Assembly (NCBI RefSeq): GCF_009905375.1
Contig: NW_027420810.1
Span: 1-64,000, forward strand
DNA: 64,000 nucleotides
Direction of reading: 5' to 3'
From: Apium graveolens
Lineage: Eukaryota > Streptophyta > Magnoliopsida > Apiales > Apiaceae
Under the pieces are notes generated by a model, which saw nothing but the letters and a program-made list of their open reading frames with translations, was not told where the DNA came from and made no database searches. How positions within the stretch are numbered: position 1 is the first letter of the stretch; each line of letters begins with the position of its first letter. This document shows positions 45,615-58,005 of the stretch, one piece after another. The position numbers were made by a program, and so were the translations under genes.

Positions 45615-46309
45615 GCACAGAAACGTTCACGTAAAGAGAACATTGAGGAAGGAAAAGGACAATCACTTAACAAAGAAATGTCTTTCACAGGTATAAATAA
45701 TCAACACGATACATAACCGAGATAAATATGCAAATATAACATCACAAATATGCATGTAACAACATAAATACTGCCACTCAGACATATAATAAATTCAACC
45801 ACACATTAAAGCAAATCATTGCACACTGACGACATCTGAATCAACAATACAGTTTGAAGGCTGGCAAAATTACGCAAACAAAGGACTAAATATCGGTTGC
45901 CGAATCCGATTAGTAACCCACCGATAAAAATCTACTAAAATCGATAGTGTCAGGTTACATACAGAAATAAAATCATTTCAAAATGTATAATTTATCTTAA
46001 CAAAATCTAAAAAGCAAAATCACCGTTAATTCATAAATCACCTCATGTAAAAATTTCCAGCTCATGTAACTTCTTTGATTATTAATTAAATTAAAAAGGC
46101 ACACCAATTTTATAATTTTCCAGGTCCTACAAATTAAAAAAGATATTATCGTGCACATCCCAAGCGAAAAATTGAACAACATAGAAAAAAAGATGCAAGA
46201 AAACCGATTTGCGGTAACACAAGATTTATAAGAAACAAGTAGATATAAAGCAAACAAGGGCACGTTATAAAACAATTCGAACAAGATTAAAGGGTGCTTA
46301 CCAAAAAGT
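45615..46309 (-). other. Candidate intron upstream of the coiled-coil exon
   Basis: A donor-like TTTTTG|GTAAGC near 46305-46310 and acceptor TGTGCAG at 45615 would remove about 690 bp of AT-rich sequence. The 109-codon minus ORF at 45997-46326 lies inside it and is hydrophobic by AT bias. Confidence 0.3.
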
Positions 46310-46339
46310 GCAGACGGCAGAAGCAAGTGAAATTTAAGG

Positions 46340-46450
46340 GTTACAAGTTACACCAGTCACCCTTTTTATTACAGGAAGATTCCACAAAATGGATCTGACC
46401 CAATGTAGAAGGCTCAAGCCCAGCAAACACGTGGCCCAAACCTCTATAAT
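46340..46450 (-). promoter_or_regulatory. Candidate promoter with G-box and site II-like motifs
   Basis: On the minus strand: TTTGGGCCACGTGTTTGCTGGGCTTG, broken here as TTTGGGCC, CACGTG (G-box, about 46429-46434) and TGGGCT. An AATAAAAAGG sequence, weakly TATA-like, follows about 60 bp downstream. TGGGCC/T plus G-box is typical of plant housekeeping promoters; activity is inferred only. Confidence 0.35.
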
Positions 46451-46521
46451 ATTAAAATTAATTTTCTTTTTCATTTTTAGTTACAATTATTAATTATTAA
46501 TTTTCTATATAAATATATATA

Positions 46522-46650
46522 TCTATACTATATTATAATAGATGAAACATTAAAAGTTTGGTAGTCGGTCGGTCGGTACTTGGTGAAATTACTTAATTAC
46601 ACTTACTTAATTATTTCAGTTCTAATTATTGGGTCGATTAATTCTAATTC
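46522..46650 (+). repeat. Helitron-like 5' end, copy 1
   Basis: Starts TCTATACTATATTATAA after an A, as many plant Helitron ends do, and continues with GTAGTCGGTCGGTCGGTAC. About 120-bp match to 47026-47154. No 3' hairpin with CTRR was identified. Confidence 0.5.
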
Positions 46651-47025
46651 TAATTGATATTGAAGTCAACTTCCTCCAATACTTTACTAATTTCAATTAT
46701 ATTTTATATTGAACTCTATATCATTATAATATATATTAAATTCAACTTCTCCTACCAATTTATATTTAATTCTTATCGAGTTCTATATTATTCTAATTTG
46801 TTACTCCAAGCTAAATTAATAAGCAAACTAAATATAATTATTAAGACATAGTTGATATGTCATGTGAATCGGGTTAAGATATCAGTCCTACTAAAAAATT
46901 ATACAAATGAATTTGGATAAAAAAATAATATATTTTATTTATCCAGGATAAAAAACACATTATACAATTGATTTAGACTAACACAAAATAAAAATAAAAA
47001 TACGATTTGACCAACAAAAATAAAA
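46651..47025. other. AT-rich sequence between the Helitron-like repeats
   Basis: About 375 bp, strongly AT-rich, with no gene or named repeat visible. Confidence 0.5.
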
Positions 47026-47154
47026 TCTATACTATATTATAATAGACGAAACATTAATAGTTTGGTAGTCGGTCGATCGGTACTTGGTGAAATTACTTAA
47101 TTACCCTTACTTAATTATTTCAATTCTAATTATTGGGTCGATCAGTTCTAATTA
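47026..47154 (+). repeat. Helitron-like 5' end, copy 2
   Basis: Second copy of the 46522-46650 sequence with about seven changes. It abuts or slightly overlaps the truncated end of the Gypsy-E coding sequence. Confidence 0.5.
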
Positions 47155-48592
47155 TCAATCTCACAATTAGGACATAATTGACTTACATGAATCTTCTCTT
47201 GGTTCGCAATTACCACATCTATTACCTCGTTCAGGGTCATTTTATTACATTTAAATTTATCAACGAAAGTTTCTAATATAAAAGATCTAGTAGCTCCAGA
47301 ATCAATCAATACCTTAGCTTCAACATTATTCATTAAAAGTTTACCTGCTATCACCTCAGAATTCTGAACAGCATCATTTATCTTTAGATCAAATGTCCTT
47401 GTTGTTGCTTGTGGAATTGTTGTAGTAGGTGGAGGTAATGCCAATACCTCATCTGGCATGTGTGCACTAGTACTTGCCACGTTCATCAAAGCCTTGACTG
47501 GTCCATTTGACTTGTATTCCCTAGCTATGTGTCCAGCCTTTCCACACTTATAGCATGTAACTCCCGACTTCGGTATCTTACACTCGTTAGCCAAGTGCCC
47601 CTTCTAGTTGCATCTATAGTATGTCATGTACAGCTTATTACACACTCCTGGATGTCTTTTTCCATATTGCTTGCATTCTGGACTCTGAAATCTATTTTCT
47701 CCAACTTGTCCTTGACTTGACTGGTTGTTCCCCTTAGGATCTTGTCTCTTATTCAAATTTCCCTTCTTCTGAAAATTTCCTCCTTTGTGGAATCCAATCC
47801 TTTTCACAATCCTGTCTTGTGAGCTTCCGGCTTCAGACTTCTCTCCATAAAATGGAACCTTTCTCTTCTTGTTATCCTTTTCTTTCCTTGACTGCATCCC
47901 ATTACTCTCAATCAGAGCAGCTTTCTATACTACTCCAACATAAGTATCAAGCTCAAACATAGCCACTCTATCTCTGATCCAAGGCTCTAATCCTTGTTGG
48001 AATCTTTTTGCTTTCTCTTCCTTAGTGTTGGTATACTTAGTCACAAACCTTGACAGCTCCATAAACTTCTTCTCGTACTCCAATACAGATATACTTCCTT
48101 ACTTCAATTCAAGAAATTTAAGCTCTATCTGATGTACTTAGGGTAATACTTTTCCTGGAATAACCTCTTAAACCTTTCCCAAGAAACCGGCTGATTTGCC
48201 TCCATATCCTTCACTGAATCCCACCAATAGATGACTTCCCCTTTCAGAAAGTAAGTAGCATATGGCATCTTATGATCTTCTCCTAACCGAACCAATTCAA
48301 AAGCTCTTTCCATTTCCCTAATCCATGTATTAGCTATTACCGGATCAGTGGTATCATGAAATGTAGGTGGATTCACATTCTGAAAAGCTTTGAAAGTAAC
48401 AATTTGTCGAGGTGGTACTGGTGGATCAGGTGGTTGGTGTGGTTCACGGTTATCTTGGTTTTCAAATTGTTGTTGAAGAGTTCTTTGTTGTTGAGCTATA
48501 GCATTTGTTTGTTGTTGTAAGGTTTCCAGTAATCGAAGAATATTAGGATCTGTGGTAGAAGTTGTTGTCGGGTTCTTCTTTCTAGGTGGCAT
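47148..48592 (-). pseudogene. Gypsy-E gag and partial protease
   Basis: Start at 48592: MPPRKKNPTTTSTTDPN, followed by a Gln-rich helix and a retrotransposon gag core (NPPTFHDTTDPVIANTWIRE, EVIYWWDSVKD, FKRLFQEKYYP). The frame breaks near 48130 and continues in pieces to 47604-47897. A zinc knuckle lies near 47510-47560 as CYKCGKAGHIAREY, its last Cys changed to Tyr. The protease motif LIDSGATRSF is at about 47280-47320, then the sequence ends. The layout fits chromovirus gag. The last ORF is interrupted just after the protease. Confidence 0.85.
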
Positions 48593-49398
48593 GATCCTGA
48601 AATAGAAGTTATATCAAAACAGGTATGAAAAATACACAAAATTTCAAGGTTAAGGTGTCGCAAGTCATTATATTCATTCGATCGGGTTTCAAATTAAACA
48701 ATAAGGATGGTACATAAAGACAAGAGAACAATTGAAAGCAGATAGAACGATAGTGCATAATTTTTGAAATTAAGGTCAAGGTACATCAAGATCGGAATAG
48801 AGTCTGAACTTAGGGATAACATGCTTACTTAAAGGAAAACAACAGGGAATTATACAAAGTCCAACAATACAACAACATGAGAAGTAGATAATGGAAAGAA
48901 CTAAGGCTCCGCTCCATCAGATCGGGGTCCGGTAGTCTCCTCATGAAGCGTCTTCACAATACTCTAGAGCTTGTCCGCAATCATCTGGATAGTATACTGG
49001 CTGGTACGGTCTCGGTGCGATGGCATCTCATCAAGCTTAGTATTAACGTACTGAACCAAGGTCTCAAGTCTCGCAGTCATCTGCTCCTTAGGCTTTCCTT
49101 CATAATTTTGGCTGTCCGGATACACATTCTTCAGTCACTCTAACAGTCGATCGTACTTGCCCTGAAACCTGTCGAACTCACGCCTTAACTCAGCATAGAC
49201 GGAGAAAACAATTGTGTCGGACGGTTCAGAGGATGATGAGGAATGCGTCCTTTGCTGCCAAACAATACATAGATATATATATAAGGGAATTATTAGCGGA
49301 TGACTCGAATAACCTTTACCTACACTCTCGTATAATACTATAAACCTATATACATATATAACCTATTTGGGCTATCCAGGGACTCTAAACCGTAGCTC
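48593..49398 (-). other. Gypsy-E leader
   Basis: About 800 bp between primer site and gag, no coding signal; it would hold the packaging signal. The ORF at 48943-49143 is not supported. Confidence 0.6.
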
Positions 49399-49412
49399 TG
49401 ATACCAAAACCT
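49391..49412 (-). other. Gypsy-E primer binding site (tRNA-iMet)
   Basis: Minus-strand TTTTGGTATCAGAGCTACGG right after an LTR end GGGGTGTGACAG. It defines the LTR boundary at about 49413. Confidence 0.88.
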
Positions 49413-50999
49413 GTCACACCCCAACTTTAACAATAGATATTATACAAATTATCACGATAGTTAACAAAAAGGAAATAAATACATCCAAATCCAAGATCTT
49501 CCAGTTTAGAGTTTGGAACAACCCAATACTATTAACTATTACAACCTGATTTTTTATATCGAGTCCTCACACAAAACGATCACTATCCTACCTGAGCTCG
49601 AACATACGAATCGGCATCACAAGTCTTACGCGCTGTTTGCTTAAATCTAACCATATCTGCTAGCTCTCATATCAGGGTGAAAGCAAGTAGTGAGCCAAAT
49701 GCTTAAAAAGCGCTATAATATACATAAACAAGAATGAAAGAATAACAATGGAAGTGAAAGATTCAACAATATAGTATCAAGAGATAACTTTCAGGGTGAT
49801 GACATCTTTTCTTGTAATAAAACAATTCAAAACCATTTCTTTATCAAAAACCAATTTATGAACCTACGAATTACAGTCGGTGATCAGCCGCGAAGTAATC
49901 CCGAACCTCGCTGGGTTCTAGAACATTAATGGGATCCCTAGGCAACCTTTAAGCCTACAAATTAAGAGCAGAAAGGACTTGCGTCTCAGTCCAGATCCAC
50001 TATCTAAAGAAAATATTTATCCCCTTTTGGACTGAAAATCCACTTTTAAACTTTTTCATTTTAAAAATTTATTTGATGCCAAGTGACGGTTAAACTATTA
50101 AACAATGAACATCTTTATCAAGGGTTCTAGATCAACTTTAAAGCCATGATCAACTAGACTGATACCTTATCAAATGGAATCGCAAAATTTCTATTCACCA
50201 AGAATCTGACAATGAGGTTTCAGAGGGTTGTTGGATTGTATAAAGGAACTAAGTCAAACTAGGTTCAAGGTAATGGTTCCAGATAAGACATAGGTATTAA
50301 AATATAAAGAAGGTGAGCATCAGTTCAAAGTAAACAGGGTATCATATTTTAGGGGTAAGAATAGGGTTATCAAGCAATCATGAACGACTTTAAGGAATAA
50401 CTGACTTTTAGGTATCTAGATAAGGTTACTGAGTATAGCTTGCACAGGGTTCAACATCACAATTACTTTGGTATATTAGCATGGTATGACTTTTGATTTA
50501 CTTGCATAGAAATCTTCAAGTAAAGTTAAACTACTTGCAATAAATACTTGAGGGTTCATGTCACTTGCATATAATACGAAAGATAGATTTGGAACCACTC
50601 GGATCATATATATACCAAGGTGAATTAGAACACTCGCACCATATATAAGAACTGGGTTATCACACACTTATAGTGTAAACAAAAAGGTAGGTTGAAACAC
50701 TTGCCTTGAGAAAGGCTTAACTTGACTGGCAGGGGGAGCAACTGGAGCTTCACTCGACTTTAATGGCAAGTTTACCCTCGTCTCGAGAGCCTACACAAAA
50801 TAATAATAACCTCATTATAAAATATACTCACTAACTCGACCTAATTATAAACCGAAATTACGCACATTGGCACTTAGGCCTGTATACACTTACATGCTTA
50901 CAATTACCTTATAAGCATAATAGTTCACATAGCCACATATGCTCACATAACACTTTAACTACGTAATAATATTCACACTATATTACATCACTAGGCTTG
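49413..50999 (-). repeat. Gypsy-E 5' LTR, truncated
   Basis: At least 1.6 kb from TGTCACACCCCAAC (plus-strand reading) to the SIRE-D LTR. No gene inside. The outer end is not in the window, consistent with SIRE-D having inserted into it. Confidence 0.7.
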
Positions 51000-52045
51000 T
51001 GTTAGTCCCTTAATAATATGACAAGAATTACAGAAGGGGGGTTGAATGGAATTCTTGAAACTTTTTCTGGACTTAAAATGTTCTAACTCGAATATAAATA
51101 TAAGTGTATTGATTAGCACAGTGCGGAATAAAAACTTAAGTGAATCAAGACATAAGTAATTAAAAACAAGAGTCCTTAAAAACTTTCTGGTGGATTTGAA
51201 TGATTCCACCAGAGATATATATTATATATCGAGAGAACCCTGTGTGCTGAAATGCTCACAGCTGCATACAACAATTGAACTTCTAAGACTACAGAGAAAT
51301 GCTAAAAATCCTGCTTACAAATGTTTCTCTGCTTTCTTGCTTAGATCAATTATGTCTTAGTTGCTACTACTTGGTTTATATATCACCAAGATTACAAAGT
51401 AATAAGACAAGATAATAAAACAAAAACTATCTAGTCTATTACAATGCTACTTCATTACTCTATTCCAGCATCTTTGAATATCTTCATAATAGCATGGAAA
51501 TGGCAATGCTTCTTTGTTCTCGAAAACCCAGTTGAATAGGCTACCACATTCCATTTGCATCCACTCGACGCATGTGACTGTGTTGTCACTGTCAACAGAT
51601 ATTTGAATTCTTTATCCGTCGGGTTCATGATCATCCGTCGAGTTATTGATCATCCATCGGGTTGTCTATTTGATCATCCGTCGACTTCATTGTAGGTTAT
51701 CCGTCGGGTAGGAAACTGGCACTTGACTTCATTTCATTTATGCAGAATTACAAGACATCATCTATGTACAGTTAATCAACCTATTCTGCATATCTAGTTA
51801 AAGTCAACATGACTGGAATACTACTTACAGAATCTATACAATGGTGAATGCAGAAATATGCTACAGACTTATTGTTATATAAGCTACTCACTCGATGGAT
51901 AATAAGTCATCATCCGTCGGGACTATAATGAGTCATCCGTCGGGACTATAAATCTTATCCGTCGAGTGCTACATTATTTCACTAAGTAAAATTTATTAAG
52001 GTGTTTTGTTCATGAAATTATCAAGTACACAACATATACACAACA
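51000..52045 (-). repeat. SIRE-D 3' LTR
   Basis: 1,046 bp; plus-strand reading TGTTAGTCCC...CAACA. It contains a stem-loop with arms 51186-51194 and 51205-51213 beside a TATATATTATATAT box (51214-51230), and clusters of TCATCCGTCGG at about 51610-51710 and 51888-51970. Confidence 0.95.
51214..51230 (-). promoter_or_regulatory. TATA region of the SIRE-D LTR
   Basis: ATATATATTATATATCG next to the conserved stem-loop. In SIRE-A the same place is an expanded TA repeat. The identical arrangement is in the 5' LTR near 63275-63291, the copy that would drive the element. Confidence 0.5.
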
Positions 52046-52060
52046 ATCTCCCCCAATTTA
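52046..52060 (-). other. Polypurine tract of SIRE-D
   Basis: Minus-strand AAATTGGGGGAGAT next to the 3' LTR. Confidence 0.85.
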
Positions 52061-52232
52061 TGTCTACTGGAATTGTAGCCATAAATTAAGAGATACTTGA
52101 TGATAACAAAAACCCAAAATATAACTTTAAGAGAGAGTAGATATTACTGAAAAGTGCTTCAAATAAAAAAAATGTACAAAGTTTTGCTCACAATCATTTT
52201 TCAAGATGCTCCTCTAGCCTGAGCAGATTTTT

Positions 52233-55200
52233 CTAGTTTCTTGAAGGTCTGGATCTCTTTCCAAGCTTTCTATTGTTTTCCTCAATCTGATTTTGGAGCT
52301 GCCTATGGAATTCCAGTTCCTCAGATTCTGAGAGGTTTATCTTTCCTTGCATTTCCAAAAGAGTCTCATTGCTAGAGATGCTCAATTGGTCTTCTAATCT
52401 GAAGAATCTTCTCACGCCTTTATCATCTATGAACTCCATTAGCCTGTAGGGCCTTAGATGCACTCTTCTCCCTGTGTAAGGGATGATTAGAGTCTTTGGG
52501 AGTGCATCTTTAGTTCTAACACTCCTTAGTTCTTCAATCTTCTTCAATACCAATCTTCTTGCAGTAATGTTGAACCCAAAGTTCTTCTTGAAGGATGAAT
52601 AAACTTTAATCAATACAGCTTGGCTTTCTTGAAGGATCTTGTGAAGAGGCCATTGAATCTCCTTTCCTCCTTTGTACTTGAACACTAACCTTTCAGGTAG
52701 GTTTCTGTATGCATCAATTCCTCTCACTTCATCTAGTTCATCCAAATAGAGGTTTAGATCAGAAAATTCTTTGATGTCACATAAGTACATATAGTCTCCT
52801 TACTGACTTTAGATTGAGCTTTGACTTGAGACTTGGATTTGAGAGGTGACAGCTTCACTTTCTTGACTACTCTTAACTTTATTCTTTTTGGCTTGCTAAG
52901 GATTGGTAGATTGAAGTCAGGAATTGGTATGTTGTCCCATTCTATTGGCTCATCCTTGGGCATAATAGGTTCACCATGAATATTCCTGTAAAGATCCACC
53001 ACCCTGATATCTTCAAATACCACAGAGGGCTTTGATGCTTGAGTTGTAGATGGTGTGGATTCCTTAGGAAATTGATCTTCCAATTCCTTGTCAATAATAT
53101 CCAGTTTCCTTTTAGTTCTTTTAGCCAATTCCTTCTTTCTTGGAGATTTCTTCTTTTTAACTTGCTTCTTTAATTCAATAGCTTTAGTTGGTTGAGAAGG
53201 AATTTGTTATGATGAATTTACAGCATGTAGCTTGGCCAAGATAACAATCTGCTCTTCTTTTGTTTAGTCTTTTTAGCATCCAGAGCAGCTTGCTTCTTTT
53301 CCTGCTTCAATCTAGCCTTTTCTTCTCTCTTTGCTTGAGCAAATTGAGGATGTCCAGCCACCACACAAATTTCTTTCCCATTTTTGAAAATCTTGGCAAT
53401 TCTCCTTTTGGAAGCTGAATCAGCTGGATCTTTGTATAAAGCAATTGATCTTGACAGAAGCTTCTTCTATCAGGCTTAGGTGTCTCATACACATTGTCCA
53501 AAGGATTTTTCAATGATGATTTTGAGTAGTTTACCCTTGGTTTAAGAATTGTTTCAGCCTTTGGAGATTTGATGCAGGAAGACTGTCCTCTTTCCAGATA
53601 GTTCATGCTCATCTCATTCATACTAATTTGCTTGACTTGAGAGTGATGGATGGATGACTTAACTGCTCCTTGACAAGTTTAAACTTCTTCTGTATTTCCT
53701 CATCAATCTTCTCCCAGTTGACTAAACTCAACTTTTCCTTATCAGCTGCTCTTAAGTTGGCTACTGCTGCATGATCAGATCTATACTATCTGTAATTGAT
53801 GGCTTTGAGATAGTAATTGAAGGTACAATTACTTTAGTGATATGAATTTGAAGCCTCTCCCCTCGCTTGATCCTTTCTCCCCCTTTTTGTTATCATCAAG
53901 TTGAACAGAGGAGGGGGTTTGAGCATCCACCAGTTTTTGAAGTAGATCAGTTGTTGAGCTTGATGGAGATGAATGGCAGCTAAAGATGCTTCCATGGCTG
54001 GCATTCTTGTGTCCAAGGCATCTATCTTGGTTGACAGATCAGAATTTTTCCTTAATTGCCTCTTGATGTCAAGCATTGTAGCTTCTGGAAGTTTAGAGTC
54101 TATCCTGTCTGAAATAGCCTTTTTCATCTCCTCAATATCATTCTTCATAGTATTCACATCTCTAGCATGCTGTAAGCCCTGGATTTGTTAAAGTTGCAGG
54201 GAGGCTAGATGTGCCTGAAGGAGCTTCTTGGTGCTGGCATTGGTAGTGGTTTGAAGAGCAGTATTGGTCTGATTGATTAATTGGATCAGGGTTGTCTTGA
54301 AGTAATGCTCATCACAGTGCTTTGAGAATGCCCATGATGGCATACCTGACCTTGAACTTGAGCCTACTTCTCCCCCTATGTCCATTGCTTCATCTTCACT
54401 ATCCCCACTCCCATCTCCAAAAAATCAGTTGAACCACCAGTCTCATAGTCCATCACCAGCTGTAGAAGGCAAAGCTGTGATGGCATCCTTAGCTCTCATT
54501 AGAGACTGTGTGGTATCCACCAAATTCAGCATCCTTTCTGCATTGTCATTACCTTGTTCAGCTAGAAGTTGATAAGCTGGAAACGGGCGAGTAAATGCCT
54601 CAGCATCAAGGGAAGTGGAATTATAACAGCTTTAGGATGCTGAGATAGTCCTTCCCTGTCTGTATCCTGGACATTATTGACTCACTAGCAATGACATTCA
54701 TCCTTATTGCTCCAGTACCTGCATTTCTCTCATTTTCTCTTTTTGTTGCATCAGGGTCTCACCCTGGCTCCCCAACCTCACACCCTCACCTTCACCTACT
54801 AAGGTGGGACTCCTCTCACTCTTTTTGCCAATCCTGAAGAAATGGATTGCAGATTTTCACTCATTTCCTCTCCTTTTTCCTAGGAGACCCAGACTCTCAC
54901 TCAAAACACTCTCTCTCTCAATCCTAAGAGTGGCTGTACAACCACTAAATCTTCTGCACTTGAAATAATTGAAGTTTGAATTTATACAGAGATACTCGAC
55001 GGATGAGTGATATCCATCGAGTGAGTGGTTTTGCTATCCGACGGATAATTGCTATTAGGCTTATCTGTGGGATACAATCACTACTCGACAGATGAGCAAT
55101 ATCTGTCGAGAGAGTAGAAATGAATGAGCTGGGAATAGAAACTATTGTTGACTCTATGCTGATTGAAGATATTTTAGGCACAGATGACACAACAGTTCCT

Positions 55201-56745
55201 GAAAGAATTGGCAAGTAAGCCAATAAATCATCTAAAAGATGATGCTCACTTGCACTAGATTTTGGCTTCCCCAACAGAGTTAAAGAAGGGGAATGAGGAA
55301 TTGATGTGTTTATCATATCCACATCCAGAGAATTTGTTGGTGAGTTTGGTGTTTGAGGTGCTTCTATAACTAGAGATTTTGGTTGTGACTCCACATTTAT
55401 TGGAGCCACATCAAACTGAATTTGTGAAGGTGCAGTGACTGTGTTTTAGCACCAGTTTGCACAGTGTGTGTACCCTGTGCATCCCCAAAGGTTTTAATTT
55501 CTTCTTTCTGGTATAAGTTTGGGGTGAGCTTGTGTCCCTAACCCTCTTAGCCTGTGCTCTTGGTTGAGAGCTTTGTTCAATAGCTGCATCCTTTTGGGAG
55601 GATGTAGCTAGAAATGAGTTTTGTCCTTTTTAAGCACTGCAGTTTGTTGGGAAACTGCAGTGTGGCTAGGCTGGGATTCACTCAACTCTCCAACCTTATT
55701 CTTGGGGTTTCTTTTATGTTCACCCTTCCCTCACCTAACTTACCCTCCTTCTCACTCCCCGCTTTGGCTTTAGTGGATTTTTCAACTGGCATCTTTTGGG
55801 AGATACCAGAGGGGGCTTTCTTTGATTTGGATTTTGAAATAATTATAGGTTTGGCAGCTTTGGTAGGCAACTGTTTGGTCATTGACACAGTTGCCATAGC
55901 CACACTTGAACTCAAAGAAATTATGGAGGTTGGAATAGTTGTAGGGATAGGTGAACTTACCTCACTTACCTGAGGTGTTTGCATTACATGAAAATAGAAC
56001 ATTGGCACATCCTTGTGATGATTGGCCTCTTCAAATCTGCAATGAGCCTTCTCTCTTGAACCCAACAATCTAGTTTTGTTAGGGTTCTCAAGCACAATCT
56101 CTTCACAGAGGTGGTTAGCTAATAACATAAGAAATCTAGCATAATACACATTCTTACCTCTTTTATTTAACTCTCCTAATTTAAAACCTAACTCAAACAA
56201 GACAAGGTCACTGAAATTGTAGAATTTATCTGTAACTAGCATGTAGAGCATGTTAAGCATGGAAATATTCACTGAATCAAAATTACTGACCTTTCCTGAG
56301 AAAACCTTTGTAACTACATCACACAAGTAACTCCACTCTTTCCTAAGACCCATTCTACTATCACTCAGTTTAGAAGTAGGAGTGCATAGTGCATGGAATT
56401 AAGCATATTGATTATATCAGTGTCAGTGTGTGGTGAAGTCACATTGTTTTAGGAATTTGAAACATGCTTTTATCACATCACTATTGATACAGAATTCTTT
56501 ACCTTTAATGGTTAGAGTGATGGTCTTATCTGTAGAGTTGTAGGTAGCAGTGGTCCACTATCTTCAACAACTTCACAGAAGATTGTGGGTGATTCCAGCA
56601 TGGCATAGTTGAGCTTGCAACTCTTCACAAAGTCCATCATCTTGTGATAGTCTCTAGATTGCTGAATACCCTTGTTCACTAGTGCGGTGAAATTGTTCTT
56701 GTCATAAATGAACCCAGTTTGAGACATCTTTATAACAGGTGCCAT
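52233..56745 (-). pseudogene. SIRE-D env-like / extra 3' ORF, full span
   Basis: About 4.5 kb, or about 1,500 codons before breaks. N-terminus MAPVIKMSQTGFIYDKNNF with YHKMMDFVKSCKLNYAMLES; then WSYLCDVVTKVFSGK, FELGFKLGELNKRGKNVYYA; a Ser/Thr/Lys-rich middle (55000-55900); coiled-coil-like stretches near 53834-54157; and a C-terminal block with YLDELDEVRGIDAYRNLPER, KNFGFNITARRL and a Glu-rich helix ending KLGKRSRPSRN. At least eight open pieces in different frames. It is much longer than a typical retroviral-type envelope, and I see no signal peptide or clear membrane anchor, so 'env-like' is only positional. Confidence 0.75.
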
Positions 56746-57263
56746 TGTTAGAGAATAAGAGCTTGAAGAGAAAGAGAGTAAGTGCTTTGGGAGAGAATGA
56801 AATTAGAGCAGTTGAATTGAGAATGATAAAAGAAAAGCAATTGTAATGAAATAAGCTTTTATACTATCTCAAAAATAACTGATAAAAATAATAAAGTAAA
56901 ATAAAGTAACCAATAGAAATTGCCTAAAATAGCCGTTTAAAAATAAACTGTAAAAATTCCACCCATTATCCGTCGTCTTATGCTTATAAACTGTAAGTAT
57001 ACTCGATGGATAATGTACAGGGAATTAACGGCTGAGATTAAGAAAATTCGACGGATGAGGATCAACTGTTATCCGTCGAGATATAAAATAATCCAGAAAC
57101 ATAATTGATTTTTGTTAGCAAATAATATATCGACGGATGATCAAACTCGATGGATAAGGATCATCCGTCGAGATGTAAATTTTGACTAAGCCAAAATTCA
57201 TCTATGACTGAAAAATCAATGAAATTTCTGGCTATTTCAACTTGCAAATTAACTCAGATAGAT
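56746..57263 (-). other. SIRE-D spacer between pol and the extra ORF
   Basis: Non-coding; several copies of the CGACGGATGA word in both orientations at about 56965-57175, as in the equivalent SIRE-A spacer. Confidence 0.65.
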
Positions 57264-58005
57264 TTAAGAGTAATTAAGCATACCTAACTCACTTACCAAC
57301 CTTGAAAAGGTGGATTCATCCAGTGGCTTGTTAAAGATATCTGCAAGCTGCTTCTCACTTAGAACAAAATGTAGTTCCACAGTACCATTCATTAATGTTC
57401 CCTTATAAAATGGTACTTGATATCTATGTGCTTTGTCCTTGAATGTTGTACTGGATTTTCAGTGATGGCAATTGCACTTGTGTTATCACAGAAAATAGGA
57501 ATTTTCAACTTGCGAACCATAGTCTAGCAATTGATTTTTCATCCATAAGATCTGTGCACAACAACTACCAGCAGCAATAATTATCTAGCTTAGTGTAGAA
57601 GTAGAAACTGAATTTTGCTTTTTACTGAACCAGGACACAAGCTTGTTTCCTAGAAATTGACAGGTTCCTGTTGCACTTTTTCTATCAATTCTACAACCTG
57701 TATAATCTGCATCGAATAACCAGTTAGATCAAAACCAGAATCTCTAGGGTACCAAATGCCAAGTTTGGTGTTCCCTTGAGATATCTGAAAATTCTCTTAA
57801 TAGCTATTAAGTGAGATTCTCTAGGATCAGCCTGAAATCTAGCACATAAACATGTAGAAAACATTATATCTGGCCTACTGGCTGTTAAGTACAAAAGTGA
57901 GCCAACCATGCCTCTATAACTTGAAATATCCACAGACTTTTCAGTAGTGTTTAATTCAAGCTTAGTTACAGTGGCCATGGGAGTTTTTGCAGATGTGCAA
58001 TCCAT
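57264..58005 (-). pseudogene. SIRE-D pol: RT connection and RNase H
   Basis: 57724-58005 opens with MDCTSAKTPMATVTKLELNT and SLLYLTASRPDIMFSTCLCA. RNase H follows in broken frames (DRKSATGTCQFL-type, CLVSWFSKK-type), ending near 57264. It parallels SIRE-A 10230-10976. Confidence 0.82.

Larger units (their letters stand above)
47148..50999 (-). mobile_element. Gypsy-E: 5' part of a chromovirus-like Ty3-gypsy element
   Basis: Minus-strand order from the right: partial LTR (49413-50999), primer site, leader, gag and the start of the protease. It is truncated at about 47148 beside a Helitron-like repeat, and its LTR is cut by SIRE-D at 51000. RT, integrase and 3' LTR are absent. Confidence 0.85.

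Noticed and set aside
45997..46326. 109-codon hydrophobic minus ORF
   Set aside because: AT-rich and lies mostly in the candidate intron; hydrophobicity follows from base composition.
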